Positions 16,802 through 26,118 of a stretch of 64,000 nt of DNA are shown here, in pieces (within the stretch, counting starts at the first letter, position 1; each line of letters opens with the position of its first letter). Both the position numbers and the translations under genes were made by a program. Below the pieces are notes generated by a model. It was not told the origin of the DNA and searched no databases. It was given only the letters and a program-made list of their open reading frames with translations. Source of the stretch: PALSA-1004 sp041483135 (GTDB lineage Bacteria > Pseudomonadota > Gammaproteobacteria > Burkholderiales > SG8-41). The stretch lies in the NCBI GenBank assembly GCA_041483135.1, contig JBGPFE010000017.1, forward strand, positions 1 through 64,000, read 5' to 3'.

Positions 16802-18544
16802 ATGCTTAGCAATTTGTTGTTGCGCATCTTCGGGCGCGCGGCCCGCGTCAAGGCGGCTGGCCGCCAGGCCGTCGACGAATGTCTGCAGCAGGGATATCGC
16901 AGCCAGCAGGCGGGAGAGCAGGCGGCGGCTGAGCGCTGCTACCGGCGTGCGCTCGAACTCGATCCCGGCAATGTCGACGCGCATTATCTGCTCGGGGCCC
17001 TGCTCGGTCAGACTGGTAATCTCGCCCGAGCGGCAGCACACCTCGATCAGGCGCTCGCCCTCAAATCCGATTTCGCCGACGCGCACGCCGCACGCGGCAA
17101 CGTGTTGCTGCTGCTGGACCATCGGCAAGCTGCGGCCGCGAGCTATGAGCGGGCGCTCCGCCTTGATCCCGGCCACGCCGCGGCGCATTTCAATCTGGGG
17201 TTGATTCAGCAGGGCGCCGGCGAACACGCTGAGGCGCTGGGGCATTTTGAGCGTGCCTATGCGCTGGCGCCGGACCTTCCCGATCTGCTGAAAAACCTGA
17301 CGCTGCTGCAAATCGAGTTCGAACGCTTCGACGCAGCCGAGTCCGCGCTGCAACGGGTGCTGGAGCAGGAGCCGCAACACTATGATGCGTTAAAGTGCCT
17401 GGGACTCACGCTGCAGAAAATGCACCGCCCGGAGCGGGCGCTTCAATACTACCTCAGGGCAAGCGCGCTTGACGGCGCTGACGCAGAACTGCTCAATAAC
17501 CTGGGCATCGTGCTGCAGGATCTCGGGCGGCTCGATGAGGCAATTGCAAGCTACGATGCGGCCATCGCGCTCAAGCCCGATTTCGCGCTGGCGATATGGC
17601 ACCGTTCGCTGGCATATCTGCTGCAACACAATTTCACACGCGGCTGGCCCGACTACGAGTTGCGGTTGATCAGCGCCGAGCAGCCACGGCGCCCGATCCA
17701 GTTTCCGCGCTGGGATGGGACCGCGCTGGCCGGCAGAAAGATACTCGTGTTCGCGGAACAGGGTTTGGGCGACGAAATCATGTTTGCGTCGTGTCTGCCG
17801 CAGGTAATCGCCGCGAGCGCACACTGTGTGATCGAGTGCTCGGCCAAGCTCGAGACGATATTCCGGCGCTCGTTTCCCGCCGCCACCGTTTACACGGCGA
17901 GCGCGGATCGGACGCTGCCGCAGAGCGTGCGCGACGCGGGTATCGACGTCCAGCTCCCGATCGGGAGCCTGCCGCTGCACCTGAGGAGGAGTCGCGCAGA
18001 CTTCCCCCGACATGAGGGTTATCTCAAGGCCGACACCGTACGGGTCGCCGATTGGCAGGCACGGCTCGCAGCGCTGGGACCAGGCCTGAAGGTGGGCGTT
18101 TCCTGGTGCGGGGGCACGGCCAGGTCACGCCGTCCGGTGCGCTCTATCCCGCTGGCGCAATGGCTGCCGATTATGCAGGTCGGGAACGCGCACTTCATCG
18201 ACCTGCAGTACACTGACTGTCGCGCTGAAATTGATGCGTTGCGGGCCGCAACCGGGGTGCGCGTCCACAGCTGGGAAGAGGCGCGCGCTGATTATGAGCA
18301 TACGGCTGCCCTGGTTGCGGCGCTCGACCTCGTCATCGGCGTGTGCACAGCGGTGATTCATCTCGGCGGCGCGCTGGGCAGACCGGTCTGGGTGATGGCC
18401 CCGTTCAGCCCGGAATGGCGCTACGGAATTGCTGGCGAAACCATGCCTTGGTATCCTTCCGTGCGCGTGTTCCGGCAGCCGGTATATGGCGCCTGGGATG
18501 CGGTGATCAACGCAGTGGCACAATCCCTGCGAGGGATGGCTTAA
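16802..18544 (+). CDS. TPR protein with GT-B-like (GT9-like) glycosyltransferase domain, copy A
   Basis: 580 aa. The ATG at 16802 is preferred over a GTG one codon earlier. A short hydrophobic/basic N-terminal segment (MLSNLLLRIFGR) is followed by about seven TPRs (to about 270) and a C-terminal domain. That domain carries EQGLGDEIMFASCLP (from 319) and ends in HLGGALG...WRY...MPWYPSVRVFRQP. The C-terminal layout resembles heptosyltransferase-type (GT9) GT-B enzymes, so it probably transfers a sugar, with the TPRs binding a protein. In the V-x-D-[NT] position the Asp is replaced (VCTAVIHL). It heads the plus-strand island. Confidence 0.75.
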   Translation: MLSNLLLRIFGRAARVKAAGRQAVDECLQQGYRSQQAGEQAAAERCYRRALELDPGNVDAHYLLGALLGQTGNLARAAAHLDQALALKSDFADAHAARGNVLLLLDHRQAAAASYERALRLDPGHAAAHFNLGLIQQGAGEHAEALGHFERAYALAPDLPDLLKNLTLLQIEFERFDAAESALQRVLEQEPQHYDALKCLGLTLQKMHRPERALQYYLRASALDGADAELLNNLGIVLQDLGRLDEAIASYDAAIALKPDFALAIWHRSLAYLLQHNFTRGWPDYELRLISAEQPRRPIQFPRWDGTALAGRKILVFAEQGLGDEIMFASCLPQVIAASAHCVIECSAKLETIFRRSFPAATVYTASADRTLPQSVRDAGIDVQLPIGSLPLHLRRSRADFPRHEGYLKADTVRVADWQARLAALGPGLKVGVSWCGGTARSRRPVRSIPLAQWLPIMQVGNAHFIDLQYTDCRAEIDALRAATGVRVHSWEEARADYEHTAALVAALDLVIGVCTAVIHLGGALGRPVWVMAPFSPEWRYGIAGETMPWYPSVRVFRQPVYGAWDAVINAVAQSLRGMA

Positions 18545-18595
18545 GCCCGGTCAACCCGCATATGCAGAGCGGTACTCACGTCAGCAGAGGCGGTT

Positions 18596-19246
18596 ATGAA
18601 TTACAGTCGCGCAAACCCGAGCAGTCGATATCTCGATTTGCAAGCCATGTATCGACAGATGCACCAGCAAGGCGAGCAATTTCTCGGCACACCTCCGGAG
18701 AAGACTTTTCCCGGCTTCAGTCTCGACGCCCAGGTCGGGCGGATCAAGGATCTGGTCGCCCGCACCGGCGCGCAGACCATACTGGACTATGGTTGCGGCA
18801 AAGGCCTGCAATATCAGCCGCGGCCGATCAGTGATGGCAGCGGCGTGCAATGGCCGGGCGTGCTCGATTACTGGGATATCGACGAGGTGGTTTGCTACGA
18901 TCCATGCTACGGGCCGTACAGCCAGCTGCCGCAGGGCAAGTTCGACGGCGTGATTTCGACCGATGTGCTCGAGCACTGTCCCGAGCCGGACGTGCCGTGG
19001 ATCATCGACGAGATTTTCGGTTACGCGACACGCTTCGCATTCGCCAACGTTGCCTGTTACCCGGCGCGCAAAAGGCTGCCCAACGGGGAGAATGCCCACT
19101 GCACGATCAAGCCGGTCGAATGGTGGCGGGACCTGGTGCGCGATATTGCGTCACGCTATCCGGGAGTGGAATGGGAATTCTGGGTTCAGTTCCAGGCCGA
19201 TACGGCGCAGGGCAAGCAGTATATCGAGCAGAAGATCAGCGGGTGA
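18596..19246 (+). CDS. Class I SAM-dependent methyltransferase (copy 1 of a pair)
   Basis: 216 aa, start supported by AGAGG 5 nt before the ATG. The SAM motif is TILDYGCGKGLQY, with FDGVISTDVLEHCPE as the acidic/motif II part. It is highly similar along its length to the gene at 27540-28190 (shared N terminus of the type xYSRxxPSxxY, IKDL.RTGA, NGENAHCT). Both copies sit in front of TPR-glycosyltransferase genes. Substrate unknown; a sugar or a modified peptide is plausible from context. A sigma54-like element (18516-18531) lies inside the end of the preceding gene. Confidence 0.82.
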   Translation: MNYSRANPSSRYLDLQAMYRQMHQQGEQFLGTPPEKTFPGFSLDAQVGRIKDLVARTGAQTILDYGCGKGLQYQPRPISDGSGVQWPGVLDYWDIDEVVCYDPCYGPYSQLPQGKFDGVISTDVLEHCPEPDVPWIIDEIFGYATRFAFANVACYPARKRLPNGENAHCTIKPVEWWRDLVRDIASRYPGVEWEFWVQFQADTAQGKQYIEQKISG

Positions 19247-19340
19247 GCGCGCCGGTGCGTCTATACGCATGCCGCCCGCATGGGCGCAGTCCGGGACTTT
19301 ATGATGTCGGCCGGCCGTATTAAAGAGTTACGGGCGCCTT

Positions 19341-19925
19341 ATGCAGAATTCAAAGCAAAAACTTCATCTCGGTTGCGGCAGAACCATCCTCGAGGGCTGG
19401 ATCAACGTTGACTCTAGGCAGCTGCCCGGCGTCGATGTCGTGGCCGATTTCGATGATTGCCGAAACACGCCACTGCCGTTCGCAGACAACAGCGTAGACG
19501 AGTTCCTGGCCAGCCATCTGATCGAGCATCTGGCGCAGCCGCTGCCTTTCATGCAGGAGCTGTATCGCATTGCGCGCGCCGACGCGGTAGCGGTATTCAG
19601 GCTGCCGTACGGATCGAGCGACGAGGCGTACGAGGACCCGACCCATGTCCGCCAGTATTTTCTCAATTCGTTCGGGTATTTTTCACAGCCGCATTACTGG
19701 CGCGCCGATTACGGTTATCGGGGCGACTGGGAAACTGAGACGATAACACTGCGGGTGGATGCCGAAAAACACCCTGGAAAAACGTCGGAGCAGATCATGC
19801 AGGAAGTGCACACGCTGCGTAACGTGGTGCGCGAGATGGTCGTGGAGTTGCGGGCGATCAAGCCGCCGCGCGCGCCCAAAGCGGAGCTGCAAAAAGGCTG
19901 CCGCATCAACATCAAGCTCGTCTGA
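19341..19925 (+). CDS. SAM-dependent methyltransferase-type protein
   Basis: 194 aa. The N-terminal LHLGCGRTILEGWINVDSR and the later DEFLASHLIEHLAQP are typical of small class I methyltransferases found in glycan clusters. The post-motif region has PYGSSDEAYEDPTHVRQ. It shares a TGATG stop/start overlap with the GT41 gene that follows, so the two products are probably made together. Confidence 0.8.
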   Translation: MQNSKQKLHLGCGRTILEGWINVDSRQLPGVDVVADFDDCRNTPLPFADNSVDEFLASHLIEHLAQPLPFMQELYRIARADAVAVFRLPYGSSDEAYEDPTHVRQYFLNSFGYFSQPHYWRADYGYRGDWETETITLRVDAEKHPGKTSEQIMQEVHTLRNVVREMVVELRAIKPPRAPKAELQKGCRINIKLV

Positions 19926-21784
19926 TGTCGTTGTCCTCGCATATGCTGGCCAGCTTATTCAAGCACCTGCTCAAACCGGGCGCCGCCCGCCGCCCGCCGG
20001 CCGAGCCGGTCGCCAACCGGCTGCTCGCCGCCGTGCGGCTGCAGCGGGGCGGCGAGCTCGCGCAGGCGGAAGCGATCTATCGCGCGATACTCGAACTTGA
20101 TCCCGAAAATATCGATGTCCTGCATCTGCTCGGCAATAATCTGTTGCTGCAGCGCAGACCCGATGAGGCGATCGCGCTGCTGCAGCGGGTGATCGCGGCC
20201 CAGCCTGATTGCGCGGAGGCTTTTTACAATCTCGGCGGCGCGTTTCGCGCAGGCGCTGATCTTGACAACGCGCTGCTCAATTACCGCAAAGCGGTCGAGC
20301 TGCGGCCCGAATTCGTCGAGGCCCTCAGCGGCCTTGCCGGCATATTAAAAGCCGTGGGCAGTTACGATGAAGCCGAAACGTGCTATCGCAGGGCGCTTGC
20401 ACTCAATCCCGATTTCGCGGAGGCACACTATAACTTCGGCAATCTGCTTCATCTCATGGGCCGGGTGGATGACGCGATTGCAAGCTACCGCCGCGCCATT
20501 GCGATCAAGCCGGATTTCGTGACGGCGCACAGCAATCTGATTTACGCGCTCAACTTTCATCCGGGTTACGAACCGCGCACGGTATTTGAGGCGCATCTCG
20601 AGTGGGCGCGCCGGCACGCCGAGCCGCTTACGCGATTGGCGGCGCCGCATCGCAACACCCCGCTCGCAGAGCGACGCCTGCGCGTGGGCTATGTTTCTCC
20701 GAATTTCAGGGACCATGCGGCGGCTTATTTTTTCGAGCCGGTGCTGGTCCATCACGACCCGCAGCTGTTCGAGATCGTCTGTTATTCGGACGTGGCGCGG
20801 CCGGATGCGCTTACGCAGCGGCTGCGGCAATATCAGGCGGAATGGCGCGATTGCACGCATCTCGACGATCGGGCGCTCGCGGAGCTGGTGCGCCGGGATG
20901 CGATCGACATTCTGGTCGATCTGACCGGGCATACCGAGAATAACCGGCTGCTGGTGTTCGCGCGCAAACCGGCGCCCGTGCAGGTGACCTGGAATGGCTA
21001 CGCCAACACCACCGGCATGTCGGCGATCGGCTACCGGGTCAGCGACGCCTACGCCGATCCGCCGGGCACGACCGAGCACTTGCATACTGAGCGCCTGGTG
21101 CGGTTGCCCGGCATCTATATGGCTTTCCGCCCCCCGGGCGACAGTCCGCCGGTGGGTGAGTTGCCGTGCGAGCGGACGGGCTATGTGACTTTCGCGTCGT
21201 TCAATGCGCTGGCCAAGATCACGCCACACGTGGTCGCTCTGTGGGCGCGCATTCTGAGCGCGGTTCCCGCTGCGCGGCTGATGATGGCGACAGTCCCGAT
21301 GGGCAGCGCCCGAGAGCGTGTTGCGCAGATGTTCGCCGAACAGGGCGTGGATACCGCGCGACTTGAATTGCACGGCAGATTACCGTTCCAGGAATTTCTC
21401 GCTCTACACCAGCGCGCGGACATCGCCCTCGACCCGTTTCCGTTTCACGGCACCACCACAACCTGTCATACTTTATGGATGGGGATCCCGGTGATAACGC
21501 GCGCGGGCGCGAGCCACGTGTCCCGGGTCGGGGTGAGCATGCTGTCCAATCTCGGACTTGCGCGCCTGATTGCGCAATCTGACGACGAATACGTGGAAAT
21601 CGCCAGGTCGCTCGCGGCGGATCTGCCGGGACTCAACAGCCTGCGCAGGAGCTTGCGTAATCGTTTGCTGGGCGCCCCGAACACCGATGGCCTGAGGCTC
21701 ACGCGCCACCTTGAGTGCGCTTATCGCGATATGTGGCGCGCCTGGTGCCGCACGCAGAACGTCGACGTTGCAGGGCAGACATGA
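19925..21784 (+). CDS. TPR-GT41 (SPINDLY/O-GlcNAc-transferase-like) protein
   Basis: 619 aa. A short N-terminal segment (MLASLFKHLLK, if translation starts at the internal ATG 19943) leads to about five or six TPRs (30-220) and a GT41 domain (about 235-610). GT41 hallmarks are LRVGYVSPNFRDHAAAYFFEP, VQVTWNGYANTTG, SFNALAKITP, HGRLPFQEFLALHQRADIALDPFP and TTTTCHTLWMG. His264 occupies the position of the catalytically important His of the OGT GxxxxDFxxH segment. It probably transfers a sugar from a UDP- or GDP-sugar to Ser/Thr of a cytosolic protein. It overlaps both neighbours (1 nt upstream, 4 nt downstream). Confidence 0.88.
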   Translation: MSLSSHMLASLFKHLLKPGAARRPPAEPVANRLLAAVRLQRGGELAQAEAIYRAILELDPENIDVLHLLGNNLLLQRRPDEAIALLQRVIAAQPDCAEAFYNLGGAFRAGADLDNALLNYRKAVELRPEFVEALSGLAGILKAVGSYDEAETCYRRALALNPDFAEAHYNFGNLLHLMGRVDDAIASYRRAIAIKPDFVTAHSNLIYALNFHPGYEPRTVFEAHLEWARRHAEPLTRLAAPHRNTPLAERRLRVGYVSPNFRDHAAAYFFEPVLVHHDPQLFEIVCYSDVARPDALTQRLRQYQAEWRDCTHLDDRALAELVRRDAIDILVDLTGHTENNRLLVFARKPAPVQVTWNGYANTTGMSAIGYRVSDAYADPPGTTEHLHTERLVRLPGIYMAFRPPGDSPPVGELPCERTGYVTFASFNALAKITPHVVALWARILSAVPAARLMMATVPMGSARERVAQMFAEQGVDTARLELHGRLPFQEFLALHQRADIALDPFPFHGTTTTCHTLWMGIPVITRAGASHVSRVGVSMLSNLGLARLIAQSDDEYVEIARSLAADLPGLNSLRRSLRNRLLGAPNTDGLRLTRHLECAYRDMWRAWCRTQNVDVAGQT

Positions 21785-22461
21785 TGATCAGGGTTTTCAT
21801 CGGCTACGATACCAGAGAAGCAGTCGCATTCAGCGTGCTCGCCTACAGCATCCACGCGCGCGCGTCGGCGCCGGTCGCGATCACGCCGGTGATGTTGAGC
21901 GAGCTGACAAGCGTACTCACGCGCGCGCGCCATCCGCTGCAGTCCACGGATTTTTCATTTTCACGTTTTCTGACGCCTTTTCTCTCGGATTACGCCGGCT
22001 GGTCCATCTTCATGGATTGCGACATGCTGGTGCTCGACGACATCGCCAAGCTCTACGCGTTGCGCGACGACCGTTTTGCCGTCATGGCGGTCAAACACGA
22101 CCACGTGCCCAAGGAAAACAGGAAATTCCTGGACCAGCCGCAGACCGCCTACCAGAAGAAGAACTGGTCGAGCGTGATGCTGTTCAACAACGCCAAATGC
22201 CGTGCGCTGACGCCTGAATACGTGAATACGGCATCGGGGCTCGAGCTGCATCAATTCAAGTGGCTCGCCAATGACGACTTGATCGGCGAGATACCCGGCC
22301 GCTGGAATCATCTGGTCGGCTACAATCCGCCGCGCCGGGACGTTTCTCTGGTGCATTACACGCTGGGCGGCCCGTACTTCAACGAGTATCGCGATTGCGA
22401 GTATGCCGACGAGTGGCGCCGCGAGCAGCAGGCGATGCTGCGCGTTGATCAGCGCAAGTGA
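21781..22461 (+). CDS. GT-A-type glycosyltransferase
   Basis: 226 aa, start ATG overlapping the stop of the GT41 gene (ATGA). The N terminus MIRVFIGYDTREA and the metal/nucleotide-binding motif IFMDCDMLVLDD point to a GT-A enzyme resembling GT8-like retaining transferases. The segment KNWSSVMLFNNAKC and the closing HYTLGGPYF fit that fold. No membrane helix is seen. Donor and acceptor are unknown. Confidence 0.78.
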   Translation: MMIRVFIGYDTREAVAFSVLAYSIHARASAPVAITPVMLSELTSVLTRARHPLQSTDFSFSRFLTPFLSDYAGWSIFMDCDMLVLDDIAKLYALRDDRFAVMAVKHDHVPKENRKFLDQPQTAYQKKNWSSVMLFNNAKCRALTPEYVNTASGLELHQFKWLANDDLIGEIPGRWNHLVGYNPPRRDVSLVHYTLGGPYFNEYRDCEYADEWRREQQAMLRVDQRK

Positions 22462-22515
22462 TTTGATGCCGCAAGCGGCACGCCGCGGGCGGGGCGCGGG
22501 CGGCTGACCGGAACC

Positions 22516-24096
22516 ATGTTCAGTCAATTCAGCCAACGCTTGCGGTCATTGTTCGGCGGGCGCAGCGAGCCCATCGTACCCGGTGCTGCGCCGGCGGCGG
22601 GCGCGCATGCGGGAATTCAGCCCGACGAAGTGCAAGCGCTGGTTGAGCAGGCGGCGCGACACTATGCGCAGGGTGAGACCGAGGATGCACGCGATTGTTA
22701 CGAGACTGCGCTTGCCCATGCGCCGAATTGCATACCGGCGCTTGCCGGCCTGGCCGCGCTGCTGCGCGATGCGGGCGCTGCGGATGAAGCGCTCGAGTAC
22801 ATTCAGCACGCGCTGCGGATCGCGCCGCACGATGCGACGATGTGCTTCGAATCAGCGCTCACGCTCAATCGTTGCGGCGATACCCAGGGAGCGCTAGCGG
22901 CATACCAACAGGCGCTCGAGCTGAAGCCCCGTTACGCTGCCGCCAATGTCAACCTGGGGTTGATTTACCTGACCCAGCTCGGAGACCCGTTGCACGCCGA
23001 GCGGTTTTTCGAACGAGCGATTGAAATCGACCCCGGCGCGGTAGCGGCACAGGCCAATCTCGGCCTCGCGTTGCAGGAGCAAGGCCGGACTGACGCGGCG
23101 CTCGCCCACTACGAGCGGCTGATCACGGCCCATCCGGCGGTTAACGAGTATCGCTGGAACCGGGGCATCGCGCTGCTCAGCCGCGGCGATTACGCGCGCG
23201 GCTGGGAGGATTACGAGTTGCGCAACGCGCGCGGCACGGGTGCGCCGCCGCGCTTATTTCCCTATCCGGTGTGGCACGGGGAAGCGCTTGCCGGCTCAAC
23301 ACTGCTGGTTTATGGCGAGCAGGGAATCGGTGATGAGATCATGTTTGCTTCCTGCGTGCCGGACCTGTTGGCGCGCGGCACACCGTGCGTGATCGAGTGC
23401 GATCAGCGACTCGCAACGCTTTTCGAGCGTTCGTTCCCGGCTGCGCGAGTGCACGGCGCCGCGCGCGACGGCGACCGCAGCTGGCTTACGCGGCACACCG
23501 ATGTACGGGTGCAGATTGCGATCGGCAGCCTGCCGCGCTTGCTGCGACGGGACGAATCCCAATTTCCGCGGCATGGGGGCTATCTGTGCGCCGACCCCGG
23601 GCGCGTAGCACAATGGCGCGCGCGTCTTGCCGCCGAAGCCGGCGGACGCAGCGTCGGGATCTCCTGGCGCGGCGGTACCGTGAAAACCCGACGCGACCAG
23701 CGCGCGATTCCGCTTTCGCAGTTGACGCCATTGTTCGACGTGCCCCGGCTTGCCTGGGTCAACCTGCAGCGCGGCGGCGGTCAGGAGCTGGCGGCGCTGG
23801 CCGCCCTGCGCCGCGTGAAAGTGCTGTCTTATGATGATGCGTTGGACGATATGGATGACACCGCGGCATTGATCCAGGCGCTCGAGTGCGTTGTCACGGC
23901 CGACAATACGGTCGCCCACCTTGCCGGCGCGCTGGGCCGGCGGGTTCTGCTTATGCTCCCCTGGCACGCCGACTGGCGTTGGCTGGATGAGCGGTCGACC
24001 AGTCCGTGGTATCCGTCCGTCGCGCTCTATCGGCAGCAGCAAACGGACGACTGGGCGTCGGTGATTGCGCGGGTCGCAGCGGAACTGCAATCCTGA
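22516..24096 (+). CDS. TPR protein with GT9-like glycosyltransferase domain, copy B
   Basis: 526 aa. The N terminus MFSQFSQRLRSLFGGR is hydrophobic/basic, then an Ala/Pro linker. About five TPRs (35-225) precede the C-terminal GT-B-like domain with EQGIGDEIMFASCVPDLL and IGSLPRLLRR. The end is TADNTVAHLAGALG...DWRW...SPWYPSVALYRQ. Unlike copies A, E and F this copy keeps the Asp of the [VA]D[NT] motif. The gap to the preceding GT-A gene is 54 nt. Confidence 0.78.
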   Translation: MFSQFSQRLRSLFGGRSEPIVPGAAPAAGAHAGIQPDEVQALVEQAARHYAQGETEDARDCYETALAHAPNCIPALAGLAALLRDAGAADEALEYIQHALRIAPHDATMCFESALTLNRCGDTQGALAAYQQALELKPRYAAANVNLGLIYLTQLGDPLHAERFFERAIEIDPGAVAAQANLGLALQEQGRTDAALAHYERLITAHPAVNEYRWNRGIALLSRGDYARGWEDYELRNARGTGAPPRLFPYPVWHGEALAGSTLLVYGEQGIGDEIMFASCVPDLLARGTPCVIECDQRLATLFERSFPAARVHGAARDGDRSWLTRHTDVRVQIAIGSLPRLLRRDESQFPRHGGYLCADPGRVAQWRARLAAEAGGRSVGISWRGGTVKTRRDQRAIPLSQLTPLFDVPRLAWVNLQRGGGQELAALAALRRVKVLSYDDALDDMDDTAALIQALECVVTADNTVAHLAGALGRRVLLMLPWHADWRWLDERSTSPWYPSVALYRQQQTDDWASVIARVAAELQS

Positions 24097-24148
24097 TAGG
24101 GATCAGGCAGCGGTAACCCCGGAATCGCATTCTGGAAAGGCTGGTCTT

Positions 24149-25876
24149 GTGCTTAAGCGGCTATTCAAGAATTTGATCCGGCGATCGGCCGCTGCCACGC
24201 AAGGCTTGACCGGCGGACCGACGGGCAGCGCAAAGCTGGAACAGGCTATAGCCAGCTATCAGAAGCGCGATTTTGCCGCGGCAGGAAAGTTTTGCAACGC
24301 CATCATCAGCAGCGATCCCGGCAATGATGGCGCGCACAACCTGCTCGGTGCAATCGCCCTTGAGCAGCGCAATAGCGTGGCGGCAATCGCCCACTTCGAG
24401 CAGGCTATATCGCTTGATCCGGACCGGGAGGATTACCACTGCAACTGCGGCGAAGCTTATCGAAGGGCGGGCAGGCTAAGCAAGGTGATAGATTGCTGCG
24501 AAACGGCGCTGCGCATAAATCCCGGCTTCGACGTGGCGTGGTACAACTTGGCGACCGCACAAGCCAGCCTCGGGAAATTGCGCGAGGCCATCATCGCCCT
24601 TCGCAAGGCTCTCGAATTGAAGCCTGATGCCGAGGTTCATTCCACGCTGTTGTATATGATGAGCTGTTGTCCGGGTATCGACGCACAAGAAGTGCTGGCC
24701 GAGCATCGCCGCTGGGGAAGCCTGTATGCAAATAATCTGGCCTGCCAAGCGTACCAGCACCGTGACCGGGGTGACCCCGAAAAAGTATTGCGCATCGGTT
24801 ACGTTGCAGGGGTAATCGCCGGCTGCTTCATGGAACCTGTCATCGCTCATCGCGACCGCAAACATTTTCAGGTCTTTTTCTACAATAACAGCGCTGGCGC
24901 GTCGATGGATGACGGCGCGCGGCGTCTCCGGAATTTGGCCGATGGATGGCGCCAGATCGAAAATATGCCGGATGCCGAAGCGGCCGCAACGATACGGCAG
25001 GACAATATAGATATTTTAGTGGACCTGGCCGGCCATTCGCGAGGCTACCGCCTGCCGGTTTTTGCTTATAAGCCGGCACCGGTCCAGGTAACCTACCTGG
25101 GATATTTAAACACTACCGGGGTGCGATCGATCGACTATCGCATCACTGACCGCTATGCCGACCCCCCGGGTGTGGCAGATGCCTATCATGTGGAGCGTTT
25201 GATTCGCTTGCCACATAGTCAGTGGTGCTATCGCCCTCCCGCGGAGATGCCGACACCAAGCCCGCTGCCCGCGCAGGCGCGTGGATATATTACTTTCGGT
25301 TCTTTCAATAATTTTCACAAGATTAACGATGAAGTGCGCAAGCTCTGGGCAAGGTTGCTTGTTGAAGTGCCGGGTTCGAGGCTGTTGGTTCTGGGCGTAC
25401 CCAAAGGCGAATGCGCAGACAGGCTGCGCGAGGATTTTAAAAGGCAAGGGGTTTCAGCGGAGCGCCTGGTGATTTGCGGCCAGTTGAATTACCTCGAGTA
25501 CCTGCGCATGTATCAGGAGGCCGATATTGCGCTCGATCCCTTCCCGTTTAACGGGGGCACTACTACGTGCGAAGCGCTGTGGATGGGAGTGCCAGTGATC
25601 ACGCTGGCGGGTCAATATGGATTGGCACGCTCCGGCGTCAGCTTGTTGTCGGTCGTAGGCTTGAACGGGTTGATAGCCGAAACCCCTGACGGCTATATTG
25701 CGGCCGCAACGCAGTTGGCTGCCGATCTGCAGCAGCTCAACGGGTTGCGCGTGACATTGCGCGAACGCATGGGTAAATCCCCGCTGATGGATGCTCCTGG
25801 ATTCACGCATTCGCTGGAAATCGCGTACCGTGATATATGGCATGCCTGGTGCGCGCAGGAGAGAGTATCGTCCTAG
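24149..25876 (+). CDS. TPR-GT41 protein with a missing catalytic segment
   Basis: 575 aa from GTG at 24149, chosen for AAAGG 8 nt upstream and for the shared N terminus VLKRLFKNLIRR. About four TPRs (25-190) precede a GT41 domain with VQVTYLGYLNTTG, GSFNNFHKINDE, DIALDPFPFNGGTTTCEALWMG. In the first GT41 signature the usual SPDFRxHxxxYFxEP is shortened to AGVIAGCFMEP (from about residue 220), so the conserved His is absent. It may be inactive, act as a partner of the intact GT41, or use another base. Base composition is visibly lower in G+C than in the neighbours. Confidence 0.85.
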   Translation: MLKRLFKNLIRRSAAATQGLTGGPTGSAKLEQAIASYQKRDFAAAGKFCNAIISSDPGNDGAHNLLGAIALEQRNSVAAIAHFEQAISLDPDREDYHCNCGEAYRRAGRLSKVIDCCETALRINPGFDVAWYNLATAQASLGKLREAIIALRKALELKPDAEVHSTLLYMMSCCPGIDAQEVLAEHRRWGSLYANNLACQAYQHRDRGDPEKVLRIGYVAGVIAGCFMEPVIAHRDRKHFQVFFYNNSAGASMDDGARRLRNLADGWRQIENMPDAEAAATIRQDNIDILVDLAGHSRGYRLPVFAYKPAPVQVTYLGYLNTTGVRSIDYRITDRYADPPGVADAYHVERLIRLPHSQWCYRPPAEMPTPSPLPAQARGYITFGSFNNFHKINDEVRKLWARLLVEVPGSRLLVLGVPKGECADRLREDFKRQGVSAERLVICGQLNYLEYLRMYQEADIALDPFPFNGGTTTCEALWMGVPVITLAGQYGLARSGVSLLSVVGLNGLIAETPDGYIAAATQLAADLQQLNGLRVTLRERMGKSPLMDAPGFTHSLEIAYRDIWHAWCAQERVSS

Positions 25877-26118
25877 AGCATTTGTTTAGAATCGGGCGGA
25901 CCCTTACTGGCAAGAGTTCCCGGATGTGCCTTGATTGGGAGGCCGTGTAACGGACGAATGCGGATTTGCCTGTAACGCGCGTACCCGCAGCTTGATAATG
26001 CATAAATGTGACCAAGCGGGATTGGTGAGACAATTGACAGGATCCCGATTCCCGTAAAGCAATAAATGCCCCGAAATATTTGCGACCCGGTGCGTCGCTT
26101 GCCAGGCGTTCAGATCAG

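Noticed and set aside
26034..26039. Perfect TTGACA upstream of the GT2-FkbM gene
   Set aside because: No acceptable -10 lies 16-18 bp downstream, so a promoter cannot be claimed.
26088..26103. Sigma54-like element before the GT2-FkbM gene
   Set aside because: GG and GC spacing is right, but the -24 half is poor and the start site would fall within a few bases of the ATG, leaving no room for a ribosome site.
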